Source: Candidatus Gottesmanbacteria bacterium
GTDB lineage: Bacteria; Patescibacteria; Microgenomatia; 2-02-FULL-39-11
Assembly: GCA_016186795.1 (NCBI GenBank)
Contig: JACPKY010000002.1
Span: 879,814 to 943,813 of the forward strand
Direction of reading: 5' to 3'
Length of the DNA stretch: 64,000 bases
In this document: in pieces, positions 51,082 to 59,950 of the stretch
Layout of the letters: each line of letters begins with the position of its first letter
How positions within the stretch are numbered: the stretch's first letter is position 1
Notes under the pieces: model-generated
The model's input: only the letters and a program-made list of their open reading frames with translations
Told to the model about the DNA's origin: nothing
Databases searched by the model: none
Position numbers and translations under genes: made by a program

Positions 51082-53148
51082 TTATGGAGTCGATGGTGTT
51101 GGAGAGGTTATAGGTGCAGGTGACGCTTGACTTGGTTCTGGTTTAGTTGGCGGTGGAGATTGTGGGAATTGGACGTTACTTTCAAGCGTTACAGATGATT
51201 GTAACGATTGAGGTTCAGAAGTTTGTTGAGTTTCATAGGATGTTTCTTGAGTTTCCTGAGGTTTGGATGTAGCAAGATGATGTTCCTCAGATGAAGCAAT
51301 GACTTGTATAGCAGCATGGGCAGTTCCGGCAAAGAAGAGTCCTTCTCCGACGTTTGCAGAAAGCAAGAAATGCTTTTCACCACTTGAGAGGTAGAATACC
51401 TCAGCAAGTTTATCTATCGCTGCAGACGATTGTTTAAGGAGGATTTGTAAACTGGAATTGGTGATGATTGCTTTCCCATGATCGGTTGAGAGAAAATCTT
51501 CCACATCCTGAGTGATGGTTGTTACCCCCAAGAAATATTTTCTTGCCCGTTTGGCAATGCCATAGAGAAAGGTTGCAGAGTCTGGGTGTTTCATAAGATA
51601 CCACGCCTCATCAACAACGAGGATACGCTTCTTAACCGACCGTTTTATCTTGGTCCAGATAGAGTCTAGAATAATATACATTGCAATTGGACGAAGCTCT
51701 TCCTCAAGTTCACGGATGGAAAAAACAGTTAAACGATTTTTCAAGTTCAGATTGGACTGTTGGTTAAATATTCCCGCAAGGCTTCCTTTGACGAATTTTT
51801 CCAACCGTTCCGCTAAATGTTTTGCCGTTTCTTCCTCCATTCCAAGGAGTGTTTTATATAAATCTTCAATAAGGGGCGGTTCATTTTTTTGCGTTGCCGG
51901 ATCTGGAGTAATACCTTTCTGTTTGTAGGTAAGGACGAGCGCTCGATCAAGGAGAGCATCTTCCGCAGGGGTCAGTTGCCCCATGACGACTCGCATCAGG
52001 CCGTGGAGGGAAAGAATTTTTAGTCCTAATTCATTTTCTCCCTCCTCAAAAATTCCCGAAAGGTCGAAAGGGTTAATTTTTACAGGAGAAGTAAAGGAAA
52101 ATTCAATAAGTTCTCCACCAAGAGCGCGTGTTAGCTCCTTGTATTCACCTTCAGGATCGATAATAAACACCTCTGTTCCAAAAAGAAGATGCCGCATCGT
52201 TTCAAGTTTGACAAGAAAACTTTTTCCGCCACCAGATTTACCAAAGACTACTGAGTTTGAGTTTTCCAAACTAAAGCGGTCAAAAATAACCAAACTTCCA
52301 TCATGTTCGTTAATACCGTATAAAATTCCTTCGTTGGCAGTAAGAGATGCTGTTGTAAAGGGAAACGTCGTTGCAAGAGATGTAGTATCCATGTTTCTGG
52401 AAATCCCAAGCTTGTCAACCCCCATGGGGAGTGTTGAGTGGAAACCATCTTCTTGGGAAAGTGTTGCGTGTTTTGGGATAATGAGGAGCGCTCCAAGACT
52501 TGATTCAACTTCCTTTGAAATGCGGCTTAATTCCTCCATTGATTCTCCTGGAATAGTGACATAGAGACTAAATTGGAAAAAACGTTCAGCGCCTTTTGCA
52601 AGTTGCGCCTGAAGCGCAAGGGCATCATCAAGGGCTACTTGAACCGAAGGATCAACAACTTTCCCCCTCTTCATGTCGGTTTGGACCGTTGCCTCCATCT
52701 CGGCAATTTTCCGCTTCAGATCTTCAAGGATAACTTTTGACTCCGTCGGATAACAAAACATTGAGATAAAAAGGGAATGGTCAAACGAGAGAATCGGATG
52801 GAGCCAATTTGCTGAAACAAACCGCGGATAGCCCGCGACAAAAAGAGTGCGGTAATAACTATTATTTATTCGAATATTGTCAAAATCTACCTCAACAAGA
52901 GATGGAGCAATGAGGTCTTTAATATTCACCATTCCTTTGGCGAGTGTTTTTGCTGCGTCACGGAGTTTCGTATTCTGCGCTTGTCCTACCGTTCCTACGA
53001 CGTGACTTACAGCGTGAGGAGTAGTAGAGTGTGAAACAGGTGGGACATGTGAAGTAATAGGTTTTTGTACAGATCCACTCTGAATTGGATGCGGCAGTTG
53101 TGTTGTTTGAGTCGGTTGTGGTTTTTTGGAGAAAAACGGCAAATTCAT
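51082..53148 (-). CDS. virB4: VirB4-like secretion ATPase
   Basis: 688 residues. A Pro/His-rich head, an N-terminal VirB4/CagE-type domain (INNSYYRTLFVAGYPRFV), then the HerA-like ATPase: Walker A VVFGKSGGGKSFLVKLE (near residue 305), IDPEGEYKELTRALGG, Walker B KRILVVDEAWYLMK (near 510) and a late ITQDVEDFLSTDHGKAIITNS block. A Pro/Gln/Thr-rich tail of about 75 residues follows. VirB4 powers assembly and transport in type IV systems. Its start overlaps the TraC-like stop codon by one base (TAATG). A coupling protein (VirD4) is not seen in this window. Confidence 0.92.
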   Translation of the reverse strand: MNLPFFSKKPQPTQTTQLPHPIQSGSVQKPITSHVPPVSHSTTPHAVSHVVGTVGQAQNTKLRDAAKTLAKGMVNIKDLIAPSLVEVDFDNIRINNSYYRTLFVAGYPRFVSANWLHPILSFDHSLFISMFCYPTESKVILEDLKRKIAEMEATVQTDMKRGKVVDPSVQVALDDALALQAQLAKGAERFFQFSLYVTIPGESMEELSRISKEVESSLGALLIIPKHATLSQEDGFHSTLPMGVDKLGISRNMDTTSLATTFPFTTASLTANEGILYGINEHDGSLVIFDRFSLENSNSVVFGKSGGGKSFLVKLETMRHLLFGTEVFIIDPEGEYKELTRALGGELIEFSFTSPVKINPFDLSGIFEEGENELGLKILSLHGLMRVVMGQLTPAEDALLDRALVLTYKQKGITPDPATQKNEPPLIEDLYKTLLGMEEETAKHLAERLEKFVKGSLAGIFNQQSNLNLKNRLTVFSIRELEEELRPIAMYIILDSIWTKIKRSVKKRILVVDEAWYLMKHPDSATFLYGIAKRARKYFLGVTTITQDVEDFLSTDHGKAIITNSSLQILLKQSSAAIDKLAEVFYLSSGEKHFLLSANVGEGLFFAGTAHAAIQVIASSEEHHLATSKPQETQETSYETQQTSEPQSLQSSVTLESNVQFPQSPPPTKPEPSQASPAPITSPTPSTP

Positions 53149-53825
53149 TATGTAATCCTTCCTAATCCTTCAACGAGCGGTTTGCCGTATCCTGAAATTT
53201 CTCCCAATTTTTCACCTGTCATTGTTGGGTTGTAGAGGTTGTAGAAGATCTCGACAAGCTCTTGTGTCGTAAGTTGTCTTCCTCGTAGCCCAAACCGATT
53301 CAACTGTCGTAGTAAATGATCACGTTTCGGCAAAAGTGATGTTTTTGCACGAGAAAGGATATAGTCTTTGGAAAAAGGAAGTTTTTTCTTCTTTCCAAAT
53401 GCCCCTTTTACTCCCAGTTCTAAACTTGAGAAGGAGATGACGATATAAAATCTTTTTTCCAATACTCGGTTTTCTTTGACAATTGAGAGGATAAATTCCT
53501 TATACCGACGAAGCCTTTCTTTCAAAATAACGTCAACTTGAGTTTCTTCGACCTGAGTTATCAGCTCAATATACGAAGAAATATCCATCCGCTTGGAAAG
53601 AATGACAATTTGAAGAGGAAAAGAGAGAGAGTTCAAAAGCGATGCATAGGCGTAAATAAGCGCATCCTGCTCATCTTCAGAAAGAAGGCCAAAGTTTACC
53701 GCAGTTGTTTCGACAAGAAGCGCCGCGGATCCATCTTGAAGTATAAGAATATCATCGGCGATATCCTCTATTCCTAAAAAATCTTGTGTTGTTGCTCGAA
53801 TTGGACTGGAGGTTGGTTGTGCCAT
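53148..53825 (-). CDS. TraC-like accessory protein of the type IV system
   Basis: 225 residues without an ATPase motif. Begins ATTQDFLGIEDIADDILILQDGSAALLVETTAVNF, similar in outline to the first domain of TraC/VirB4 family proteins, with SFPLQIVILSKRMDISSYIE and RFYIVISFSS. Because the VirB4 gene next to it already has its own N-terminal domain, this is a separate protein and not a broken half of VirB4. Translation coupled to VirB4; 68 bp after the PrgI-like gene. Confidence 0.7.
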   Translation of the reverse strand: MAQPTSSPIRATTQDFLGIEDIADDILILQDGSAALLVETTAVNFGLLSEDEQDALIYAYASLLNSLSFPLQIVILSKRMDISSYIELITQVEETQVDVILKERLRRYKEFILSIVKENRVLEKRFYIVISFSSLELGVKGAFGKKKKLPFSKDYILSRAKTSLLPKRDHLLRQLNRFGLRGRQLTTQELVEIFYNLYNPTMTGEKLGEISGYGKPLVEGLGRIT

Positions 53826-53893
53826 ATATATATTATGAAAACTCGCTACACAAAACTCAAATGGCTGGTTATAAATTGCGGATTTGAGATTTC

Positions 53894-55201
53894 TTACGAA
53901 TTTACGCTCCCAAATAGTTCTTTTGTGAGTTTTTCGCGCATGAGTTCACGTTCACCCTTTGCCAGGATTTCAATTGGAGGGAAAATGTTCCCCGAAAGAG
54001 TAATTTCAGCGATATCAAAAAAGTACCGCTTCAACGGATCTTCCATTTCCAAATGATATACGCCGTTTGACAATGGGGTTGCAGTAGAAAACTGGCCAAG
54101 CTTATTGGTTTTAAGTGCCCGAAGCGGTGTTCCGTTTTTGTCTTTAATGGTGACAATAATATTGGGAAGGAATTTTTTCTGCGGATCCTGAATGATCCCC
54201 ACAATCATATTTGGGTATTGAGGGAAAGTCGCACCGATTTCTTTGGCTGTTGACGTTTGGGCGATCGTTTGGATTGTTGGTGGTTTTACCTCTTTCAACG
54301 CTGTTGGTGTCACAACTTCTGGCTGTTTGAGTTTTGCCAATTCTTCATGGAGACGTTTCAGTTCATTTTCTAGCGCCTCTTTCTCTTTTGCAATTTGATC
54401 CCACTTTTTTTGATAATTTTCCTTCCCCACCATAGGTGCAGTGTTTGTTAGAGGTGGTGAAACAGGATGTGTTTGGGCAATTGGTGTGGTACCGGCAGAT
54501 GCAGGGACAGGAGGTTCTTGTGAAGGTTTTTGAGGTGTGGTATTTGGCGATGGCGCAATTGTGCTCTTTTGGGGTGATGGACCGATAGGTACGTTTGATT
54601 GCAGTTTTTGACTAGGTGCTGAAAGAATTGTTTTGGGGACAGCATGTATTTGGTGAGGTACGGTGTGTGGTCGGCTAGCAATAACTGTATGAGTGCTGGA
54701 AGTGTTGGTATGAGGTTGTGGACCAAAAAGAGAAAGCGTATTTTCAAGATATTTTTTTTCAGCAAGGTTGAGATTTTCGTGTGGTTTTGAAGGGACAGTT
54801 GCCAGATACGCGGCTAGTTTTGATTTCGCTTCATTATGCTGAATGAGGTGTGTTGTGTTTGTGACCTGAATTCTGACAACCGATGGTTGAGAAAACATAT
54901 CGGCAATGATACTTTCCTTATGCCAGAGGTATTGTGTTGGAGAGAAGATGCTTCGTATGAAAGCCAAAAGCCATTTATCAAGCGGTCGTTCCTGAATTGG
55001 GAGAAACGCAAATGCGACACCGCAAAACCCAAACAGGGCAGCGAGGGGAATATTTATAATCTGTGGAAGCGGTGAGAGACGAAAGGTGACATACGCGATG
55101 AATGCGCCGCCGGCAAGATATCCGAATTGCCGAAGCGTCATGTCACCGATGAGGTGAAACTCAAAACTTGAAATGTTTCGAGGGACAGGATGTTGCTCCA
55201 T
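53894..55201 (-). CDS. PrgI/VirB3-like protein with carboxypeptidase-regulatory-like C-terminal domain
   Basis: 435 residues. Residues 1-95 form the PrgI domain: PRNISSFEFHLIGDMTLRQFGYL, two TM helices and FLPIQERPLDKWLLAFIRSI. A long Pro/Thr/His/Ser-rich linker and a coiled coil (KWDQIAKEKEALENELKRLHEELAKLKQ) follow. The last 110 residues look like a CnaB/carboxypeptidase-regulatory beta-sandwich (MIVGIIQDPQKKFLPNIIVTIKDKNG, ALKTNKLGQFSTATPL). PrgI is usually about 100 residues, so the extension is unusual. First gene of the PrgI-TraC-VirB4 run. Confidence 0.85.
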   Translation of the reverse strand: MEQHPVPRNISSFEFHLIGDMTLRQFGYLAGGAFIAYVTFRLSPLPQIINIPLAALFGFCGVAFAFLPIQERPLDKWLLAFIRSIFSPTQYLWHKESIIADMFSQPSVVRIQVTNTTHLIQHNEAKSKLAAYLATVPSKPHENLNLAEKKYLENTLSLFGPQPHTNTSSTHTVIASRPHTVPHQIHAVPKTILSAPSQKLQSNVPIGPSPQKSTIAPSPNTTPQKPSQEPPVPASAGTTPIAQTHPVSPPLTNTAPMVGKENYQKKWDQIAKEKEALENELKRLHEELAKLKQPEVVTPTALKEVKPPTIQTIAQTSTAKEIGATFPQYPNMIVGIIQDPQKKFLPNIIVTIKDKNGTPLRALKTNKLGQFSTATPLSNGVYHLEMEDPLKRYFFDIAEITLSGNIFPPIEILAKGERELMREKLTKELFGSVNS

Positions 55202-55322
55202 AGATATTTTACTTATCCTATACTAGCGTAAAATGTGAAAAATAGCCTTGCAACTACCATGTAGTAGGTCAAAGTACAACGCAACTAGATTAATATTGCG
55301 TGAAAAATTTCATTATCGAGTA

Positions 55323-55352
55323 TTGACAGGTGGGATAGGCATTTGGTTAACT
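55323..55352 (+). promoter_or_regulatory. Promoter of the ClpC-like gene
   Basis: TTGACA (55323-55328), 18-nt spacer, TTAACT (55347-55352), 8 nt to the ATG at 55361; near-leaderless. The intergenic region is shared with the divergent PrgI-like gene. Confidence 0.55.
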
Positions 55353-55360
55353 AGAACTAT

Positions 55361-58300
55361 ATGGCGGGAAGCCTTATTAATTTTACGCGCTATTTTAGAA
55401 GAGGGAGCAAGAATAATACTCCAAGCGATACTCCTGTTCAAGCAGATGCACATGCAAATGTTTCTCAAGAATTACCCACAGAAACAAGCACTGTTCCTCA
55501 ACCACATACGGCATCGTCAGTAGCCTATTCTGGAATTGGTAACCCGCCGGGTGGTATCTCCTACTCAGGTATTGGGAATCCTCCAGCTCCTGCGTCGGCT
55601 GTAGGGAAAGGTCAGGTAACTTCTGCAATTGACAGTGGAAAACGTGTTGGTATGGATGTCCTGTCAAGACTTACCCAACGGGCAAATCAATCACTCATGG
55701 CAAGTGTGACCAAAGCGAAAGAGTTAAAAATTCAGTACGTTGATACAGAGCACGTTCTCTGGGGGCTTCTCCACGATAGCAGTATTTACCAGCTTTTGTC
55801 TGAATGTAAAATTACTCCAAGTGAGCTGCAGGCTGAACTTGAGAAGGCATTTACATCAGGCAACTTTTCCGGACAACCTCATTTTTCCCCGAGAGTGAAA
55901 CGAGTGTTGGAGCTTTCCCTATCTGCCGCGCGCTCGCTTGGGTACGAGTTTATTTCTCCGGAGCATATTCTCTTGGCTTTATCCCATGAGGGGGAAGGAG
56001 TGGCAGCGCGGATGCTTATTAAATACTCGCTCACGCAAGAGGTTCTAAATCAGAAGATAACAGGGAAGAAAGATCTGGAAAAGCAGGAAGAGCAGAAAAA
56101 AACTTCTGCCCTTGATGATTATACAGAAGATTTGACGGCAAAAGCCGTGCAAGGTCAGCTCGATCCTGTTGTCGGGCGAAGCGCCGAGATTGAAAGGATC
56201 GTTCATATTCTTTCAAGAAGAACCAAGAATAATCCGGTTCTTATTGGAGATGCCGGGGTAGGGAAAACAGCAATTGTAGAAGGTTTAGCACTTCGGATTG
56301 CCCACGGTGATGTCCCTGAGACGCTTCTTCATAAACGGATACTTCTCCTTGATCTCATGTCTTTGATTGCAGGGGCAAAACATAGAGGAGAGTTTGAGGA
56401 GCGGTTAAAAAATCTTATAAAAGAAGTAAAGGCGGCAACAGGCGCAATTATTCTTTTTGTCGATGAGATGCACAATATGGTTGGTGCGGGAGGAAGCGGT
56501 GAGGGGACAATGGATGCGTCAAATATATTAAAACCATCTCTTGCTCGGGGTGAACTACAGGTTATTGGTACGACAACAATAACAGAGTACCGTACGCATA
56601 TCGAAAAGGATCCAGCTCTTGAAAGACGATTCCAGCCGGTGTATGTCGCAGAACCAACTGCTGAAGTAGCAATTGAGATGCTTACTGCTCTTCGAGATAA
56701 GTACGAAGCGTTTCATAGGGTAAAAATATCTGATGAGGCAATTGAGGCAGCTGTCAGACTCTCGCAACGCTACATTGGTGACAGATTTCTTCCAGATAAA
56801 GCGGTCGACCTTATTGATGAGGGTGCTGCTGCCGTTCGCTTACCTTCAATTTCTCTTCCTGAAGAAATAAAATCGTTAGAAGATCGCCTTAAAAAACTTG
56901 AAAGTGAGAAAAGTGAAGCCGAAAAACTAGGCGATAGCGTCCATCTCGAGAGTCTTAAAAAAGAAGAGGAAGAACTTCGTGAACACGAAAAAAACCTTCA
57001 AGAGCAGTATCAACTGAAAAAATCAACCACAACGAATGCTGTTACCCCTGCAATTATTGCTGATATTATTTCCCGATGGACAGGTATTCCAGTTTCCCGG
57101 CTTACCGAGAGCGAGTCAACGAAACTGTTGGAATTAGAGGGGACTATTCATAAACGACTTATCAATCAGGAGGAGGCGGTCGTTGCTGTTTCTGAGGCAG
57201 TACGGCGTGGAAGGGCGGGACTGAAATCGAACAAGCGTCCAATCGGTAGTTTTGTCTTTCTGGGGCCAACTGGGGTTGGAAAAACTGAGCTCGCCAAAGC
57301 GTTGGCCGAAATTCTATTTGGAAGTGATGAAATGATTGTTCGGCTTGATATGACTGAGTATATGGAGAAGCACGAGGTGGCAAAACTCATTGGGGCTCCT
57401 CCAGGATATGTTGGGTATGAGGAAGGTGGGCAGCTGACTGAGGCAGTGAGACGGCATCCTTACTCTGTTGTCTTATTTGATGAAATCGAAAAAGCACACC
57501 CTGACGTATTCAATATTCTCATACAACTTCTCGATGACGGTCGTTTAACCGATAACAAAGGGCATACGATTTCATTTAAAAATACAATTGTCATTTGTAC
57601 GTCAAATTTGGGAAGCGGCATCATTCAAGAGGAAATGTTGGGATGGAAGGAAAATGATCAGATAAAAGATAACGGTAAACAGAAAACAGAAATATTTCAG
57701 ACGTATGCGATTTCTCCAACCGGAAGGGAAATTGTAACTCTTGACGGGGATTATTGGGAGAAAGATGGGAAAGGCCAGTGGAAGAAAGGATCGCTTGTTG
57801 AGTATTTTGCTGGCTCAACGCTATCAAACGGCCAAGACACATTTCCTGTTGAAGGTTTTGACACACATACAATTTCTCAAGACGGTTCAGAAACGATTAC
57901 AAGCGGTGACTCTCTTTGGTTTCGTACTTCAACAACGGTACGGGAATGGAGCATAGAAAAACTCGTGCCTTACTTCAAAAATCACATTGTTATAAACGCC
58001 AAACCCGATAAACCAGAGGAACAATTACCAACGGTGCGGATAGATTCCCATGCCCTCTCCCCTACCAACGAGGAAATTGTGACGTATGAGGGGCGGTTTT
58101 GGAAAAGGCAAAATCTTGCCTCAAAAGATTGGATGACCGGAGACATTTCTGAGTATTTTGCAAATTGCAAAGTGGAGACCTCCACGGAAGAAAAACAAAA
58201 AGCAGCTGGAACTGGAAAAGGAGGGAATTTGATTACCAAAATGTCGCAAGAGAAACCTCAACAAGACGTATTCCCGATAGACAAGTGGGATAGCCATCTC

Positions 58301-59329
58301 TTTACCCCGCTTGGAGAAGAAATCATTATTTCTAAGGGAAAGTACTGGAAGAGAAAATCGGCAGATGTTACGGTATGGAATATGGGCAACATTTCTGATC
58401 TTTTTTCTAAGGATAGAATGGTGGGAGATGTACCAATTGGGAGAGAGAAAGAAGAAGCAAAAGTTGGTAACAGTGCGTCTGATGACCAGTTTCAAAAACT
58501 TTCAAAGAGACTCATGGAGGAACTGCGGAAATTCTTCCGTCCTGAACTTCTGAACCGTTTTGATGAAGTCGTTGTTTTCCGTCCGCTAACCCGAGATCAC
58601 ATGCTGGAGATTGTCGGACTTCAGGTGAAGCTACTTTCAAAACTCCTTACCGAGCAAAATATTGCAATAGAAGTCAGCCACGACGCTTCGGTGTATCTAT
58701 CCAAAGTAGGGTACGATCAAGTATTTGGCGCAAGACCTTTGAGAAGAATAATTCAACGCTTGGTTGAAAATCCTATTTCCTCGCTTCTTATTAAAGGCGA
58801 ATTAGCAAGTGGGGGTCGCGTGCATGTGACATATGAAGGTGACCAACTTCAGTTTCAGATCCAAAAAATAGAAATGAAAAATGCTCAAACTCCTTCTCCG
58901 ACAGTTGTCGATGAAAAGCGGCAACCTCTCCAAACCAGTCAACCGACACTTCAATCTCCGAAGCCGCTGGAGGAGAAAGTGTCCTACGGTTGCCAAAACT
59001 GCGGGCATACATGGGAAGAAGCAAAAAGTACGCATAGTTTGGTCTGCCCTGACTGCGGGAGTGAACTTATTTCACAAAAGGCCGAGTCTAGTACCTCTCA
59101 AGGGCCAGAACCATCAAAAGAAGAGAAACAAAATCCCCTTGAGATGTACTATCAACCGACAGATCAGGCAAAGAATGACGTCTCACCTACACCCGTTTCC
59201 AAAGATTCCTCCTCAAGCGGCGTCTCAGGTTGCAGATACTCCCCCTTTTACGCGTTCCTTTCCCAAAGAGAGAAGAAAAAGGAGACTAAGGTATACAAGG
59301 CTGTTAAAACCGGTCATGAGAAAAAGTGA
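55361..59329 (+). CDS. ClpC-like AAA+ unfoldase with repeat insertion and C-terminal zinc ribbon
   Basis: 1322 residues, about 500 more than ClpC. After an extra N-terminal 90 residues come the Clp_N repeats, NBD1 (Walker A GDAGVGKT near 295, Walker B ILFVDEMHN near 366), a short middle coil, and NBD2 (Walker A GPTGVGKT near 635, Walker B VVLFDEIEKAH near 704). After the sensor-1 segment CTSNLGSG (near 747) about 275 residues are inserted, with four tandem repeats, before NBD2 resumes at RFFRPELLNRFDE-like KFFRPELLNRFDEVVVF. The end is a zinc ribbon (C1211, C1214, C1229, C1232) plus a polar tail. No clear ClpP-docking loop was identified. Divergent from PrgI, so a link to the secretion system is plausible. 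Confidence 0.9.
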   Translation: MAGSLINFTRYFRRGSKNNTPSDTPVQADAHANVSQELPTETSTVPQPHTASSVAYSGIGNPPGGISYSGIGNPPAPASAVGKGQVTSAIDSGKRVGMDVLSRLTQRANQSLMASVTKAKELKIQYVDTEHVLWGLLHDSSIYQLLSECKITPSELQAELEKAFTSGNFSGQPHFSPRVKRVLELSLSAARSLGYEFISPEHILLALSHEGEGVAARMLIKYSLTQEVLNQKITGKKDLEKQEEQKKTSALDDYTEDLTAKAVQGQLDPVVGRSAEIERIVHILSRRTKNNPVLIGDAGVGKTAIVEGLALRIAHGDVPETLLHKRILLLDLMSLIAGAKHRGEFEERLKNLIKEVKAATGAIILFVDEMHNMVGAGGSGEGTMDASNILKPSLARGELQVIGTTTITEYRTHIEKDPALERRFQPVYVAEPTAEVAIEMLTALRDKYEAFHRVKISDEAIEAAVRLSQRYIGDRFLPDKAVDLIDEGAAAVRLPSISLPEEIKSLEDRLKKLESEKSEAEKLGDSVHLESLKKEEEELREHEKNLQEQYQLKKSTTTNAVTPAIIADIISRWTGIPVSRLTESESTKLLELEGTIHKRLINQEEAVVAVSEAVRRGRAGLKSNKRPIGSFVFLGPTGVGKTELAKALAEILFGSDEMIVRLDMTEYMEKHEVAKLIGAPPGYVGYEEGGQLTEAVRRHPYSVVLFDEIEKAHPDVFNILIQLLDDGRLTDNKGHTISFKNTIVICTSNLGSGIIQEEMLGWKENDQIKDNGKQKTEIFQTYAISPTGREIVTLDGDYWEKDGKGQWKKGSLVEYFAGSTLSNGQDTFPVEGFDTHTISQDGSETITSGDSLWFRTSTTVREWSIEKLVPYFKNHIVINAKPDKPEEQLPTVRIDSHALSPTNEEIVTYEGRFWKRQNLASKDWMTGDISEYFANCKVETSTEEKQKAAGTGKGGNLITKMSQEKPQQDVFPIDKWDSHLFTPLGEEIIISKGKYWKRKSADVTVWNMGNISDLFSKDRMVGDVPIGREKEEAKVGNSASDDQFQKLSKRLMEELRKFFRPELLNRFDEVVVFRPLTRDHMLEIVGLQVKLLSKLLTEQNIAIEVSHDASVYLSKVGYDQVFGARPLRRIIQRLVENPISSLLIKGELASGGRVHVTYEGDQLQFQIQKIEMKNAQTPSPTVVDEKRQPLQTSQPTLQSPKPLEEKVSYGCQNCGHTWEEAKSTHSLVCPDCGSELISQKAESSTSQGPEPSKEEKQNPLEMYYQPTDQAKNDVSPTPVSKDSSSSGVSGCRYSPFYAFLSQREKKKETKVYKAVKTGHEKK
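57691..58417 (+). repeat. Four tandem protein repeats inside NBD2 of the ClpC-like gene
   Basis: Repeats begin near residues 777, 833, 894 and 976. The shared pattern is [DT]-x-[HY]-x-[IL]-[ST]-P-x-[GN]-x-E-[IT]-[IV]-x-x-x-G-x-[YF]-W-x-[KR], then about 8-10 residues, W-x-x-[GE]-x-[IL]-x-x-[YL]-F. Examples are TYAISPTGREIVTLDGDYW and SHALSPTNEEIVTYEGRFW. No match to a known repeat is recognised. Confidence 0.85.
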
Positions 59330-59950
59330 AAGGGCAAAAAACTGGAATACTTCATCTGTCACAAGAAGAAACGTATTGGGGAAAACGACTCTTAATCCTG
59401 TTTGAGAAAGAAAAAGGAAGAGAATGATAATGATTGGTCCGGCAATAATAAGGCTCTCAACATCTTTTTTACTTGAAAACATTGTCATCGATGTAACAAA
59501 TAATAGATAACAAAGAATAGGTAACAGAACGAAAGAATACTGATTGGTTGTTATCCAGGAGAGGTTCACAAAAAATATTTTTCCAAGAAAATAAATGAAT
59601 GACAATCCCATAAGTATTGGTGCAAGACCAACAATTGCGTGTCTAAAAGGATCAACTTTTGCAATCATGAGCTTCCCAGCCCGAATCGTTCCATCTTTTT
59701 CGATTGTGGGAAAGATAGAAAGTTCGCCAGTTGGTACAAAAAGGATAAGAGCTACAAAAAAATGAGACAGCTCATGGATGATGGTTCCCGGCAAAAGCAC
59801 TATCGTGACAGCAAAAAGAGCCGCAGTTTTACTTCGTGTAGCAAGATATGCAAGAAGGTAGATAAAAGTAGATATTTTTTTAGAAAGGACAAAAAGGCAA
59901 AGTAGGAAGAGTATCGAAAGTATAATGTAGAAATAGAAAGGCAACGACAT
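59225..59950 (-). CDS. M50-like (site-2-type) membrane metalloprotease
   Basis: 241 residues, about six TM helices. The zinc-binding H-E-x-x-H appears in a TM segment as LLPGTIIHELSHFFVALILF. A second site expected as x-D-P in a later helix may be KVDPFRHAIVGLAPILMG. Likely cuts proteins within the membrane; no PDZ domain. Its 3' end overlaps the convergent ClpC-like gene by 105 bp, and its start overlaps the stop of the 549-residue gene (TAATG), so it is coupled to that protein. Confidence 0.75.
   Translation of the reverse strand: MSLPFYFYIILSILFLLCLFVLSKKISTFIYLLAYLATRSKTAALFAVTIVLLPGTIIHELSHFFVALILFVPTGELSIFPTIEKDGTIRAGKLMIAKVDPFRHAIVGLAPILMGLSFIYFLGKIFFVNLSWITTNQYSFVLLPILCYLLFVTSMTMFSSKKDVESLIIAGPIIIILFLFLSQTGLRVVFPNTFLLVTDEVFQFFALSLFLMTGFNSLVYLSLLFLLSLGKERVKGGVSAT

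Noticed and set aside
51983..52564. 193-codon open frame opposite virB4
   Set aside because: Lies entirely over conserved ATPase sequence on the other strand and shows no protein-like features.
53148..53825. TraC-like gene as the broken-off N-terminal half of VirB4
   Set aside because: The VirB4 gene already has a full N-terminal domain before its Walker A, and the junction is a tidy TAATG overlap, not a frameshift.
55248..55523. Short open frame over the promoter and start of the ClpC-like gene
   Set aside because: It covers the -35/-10 elements and has no recognisable features.
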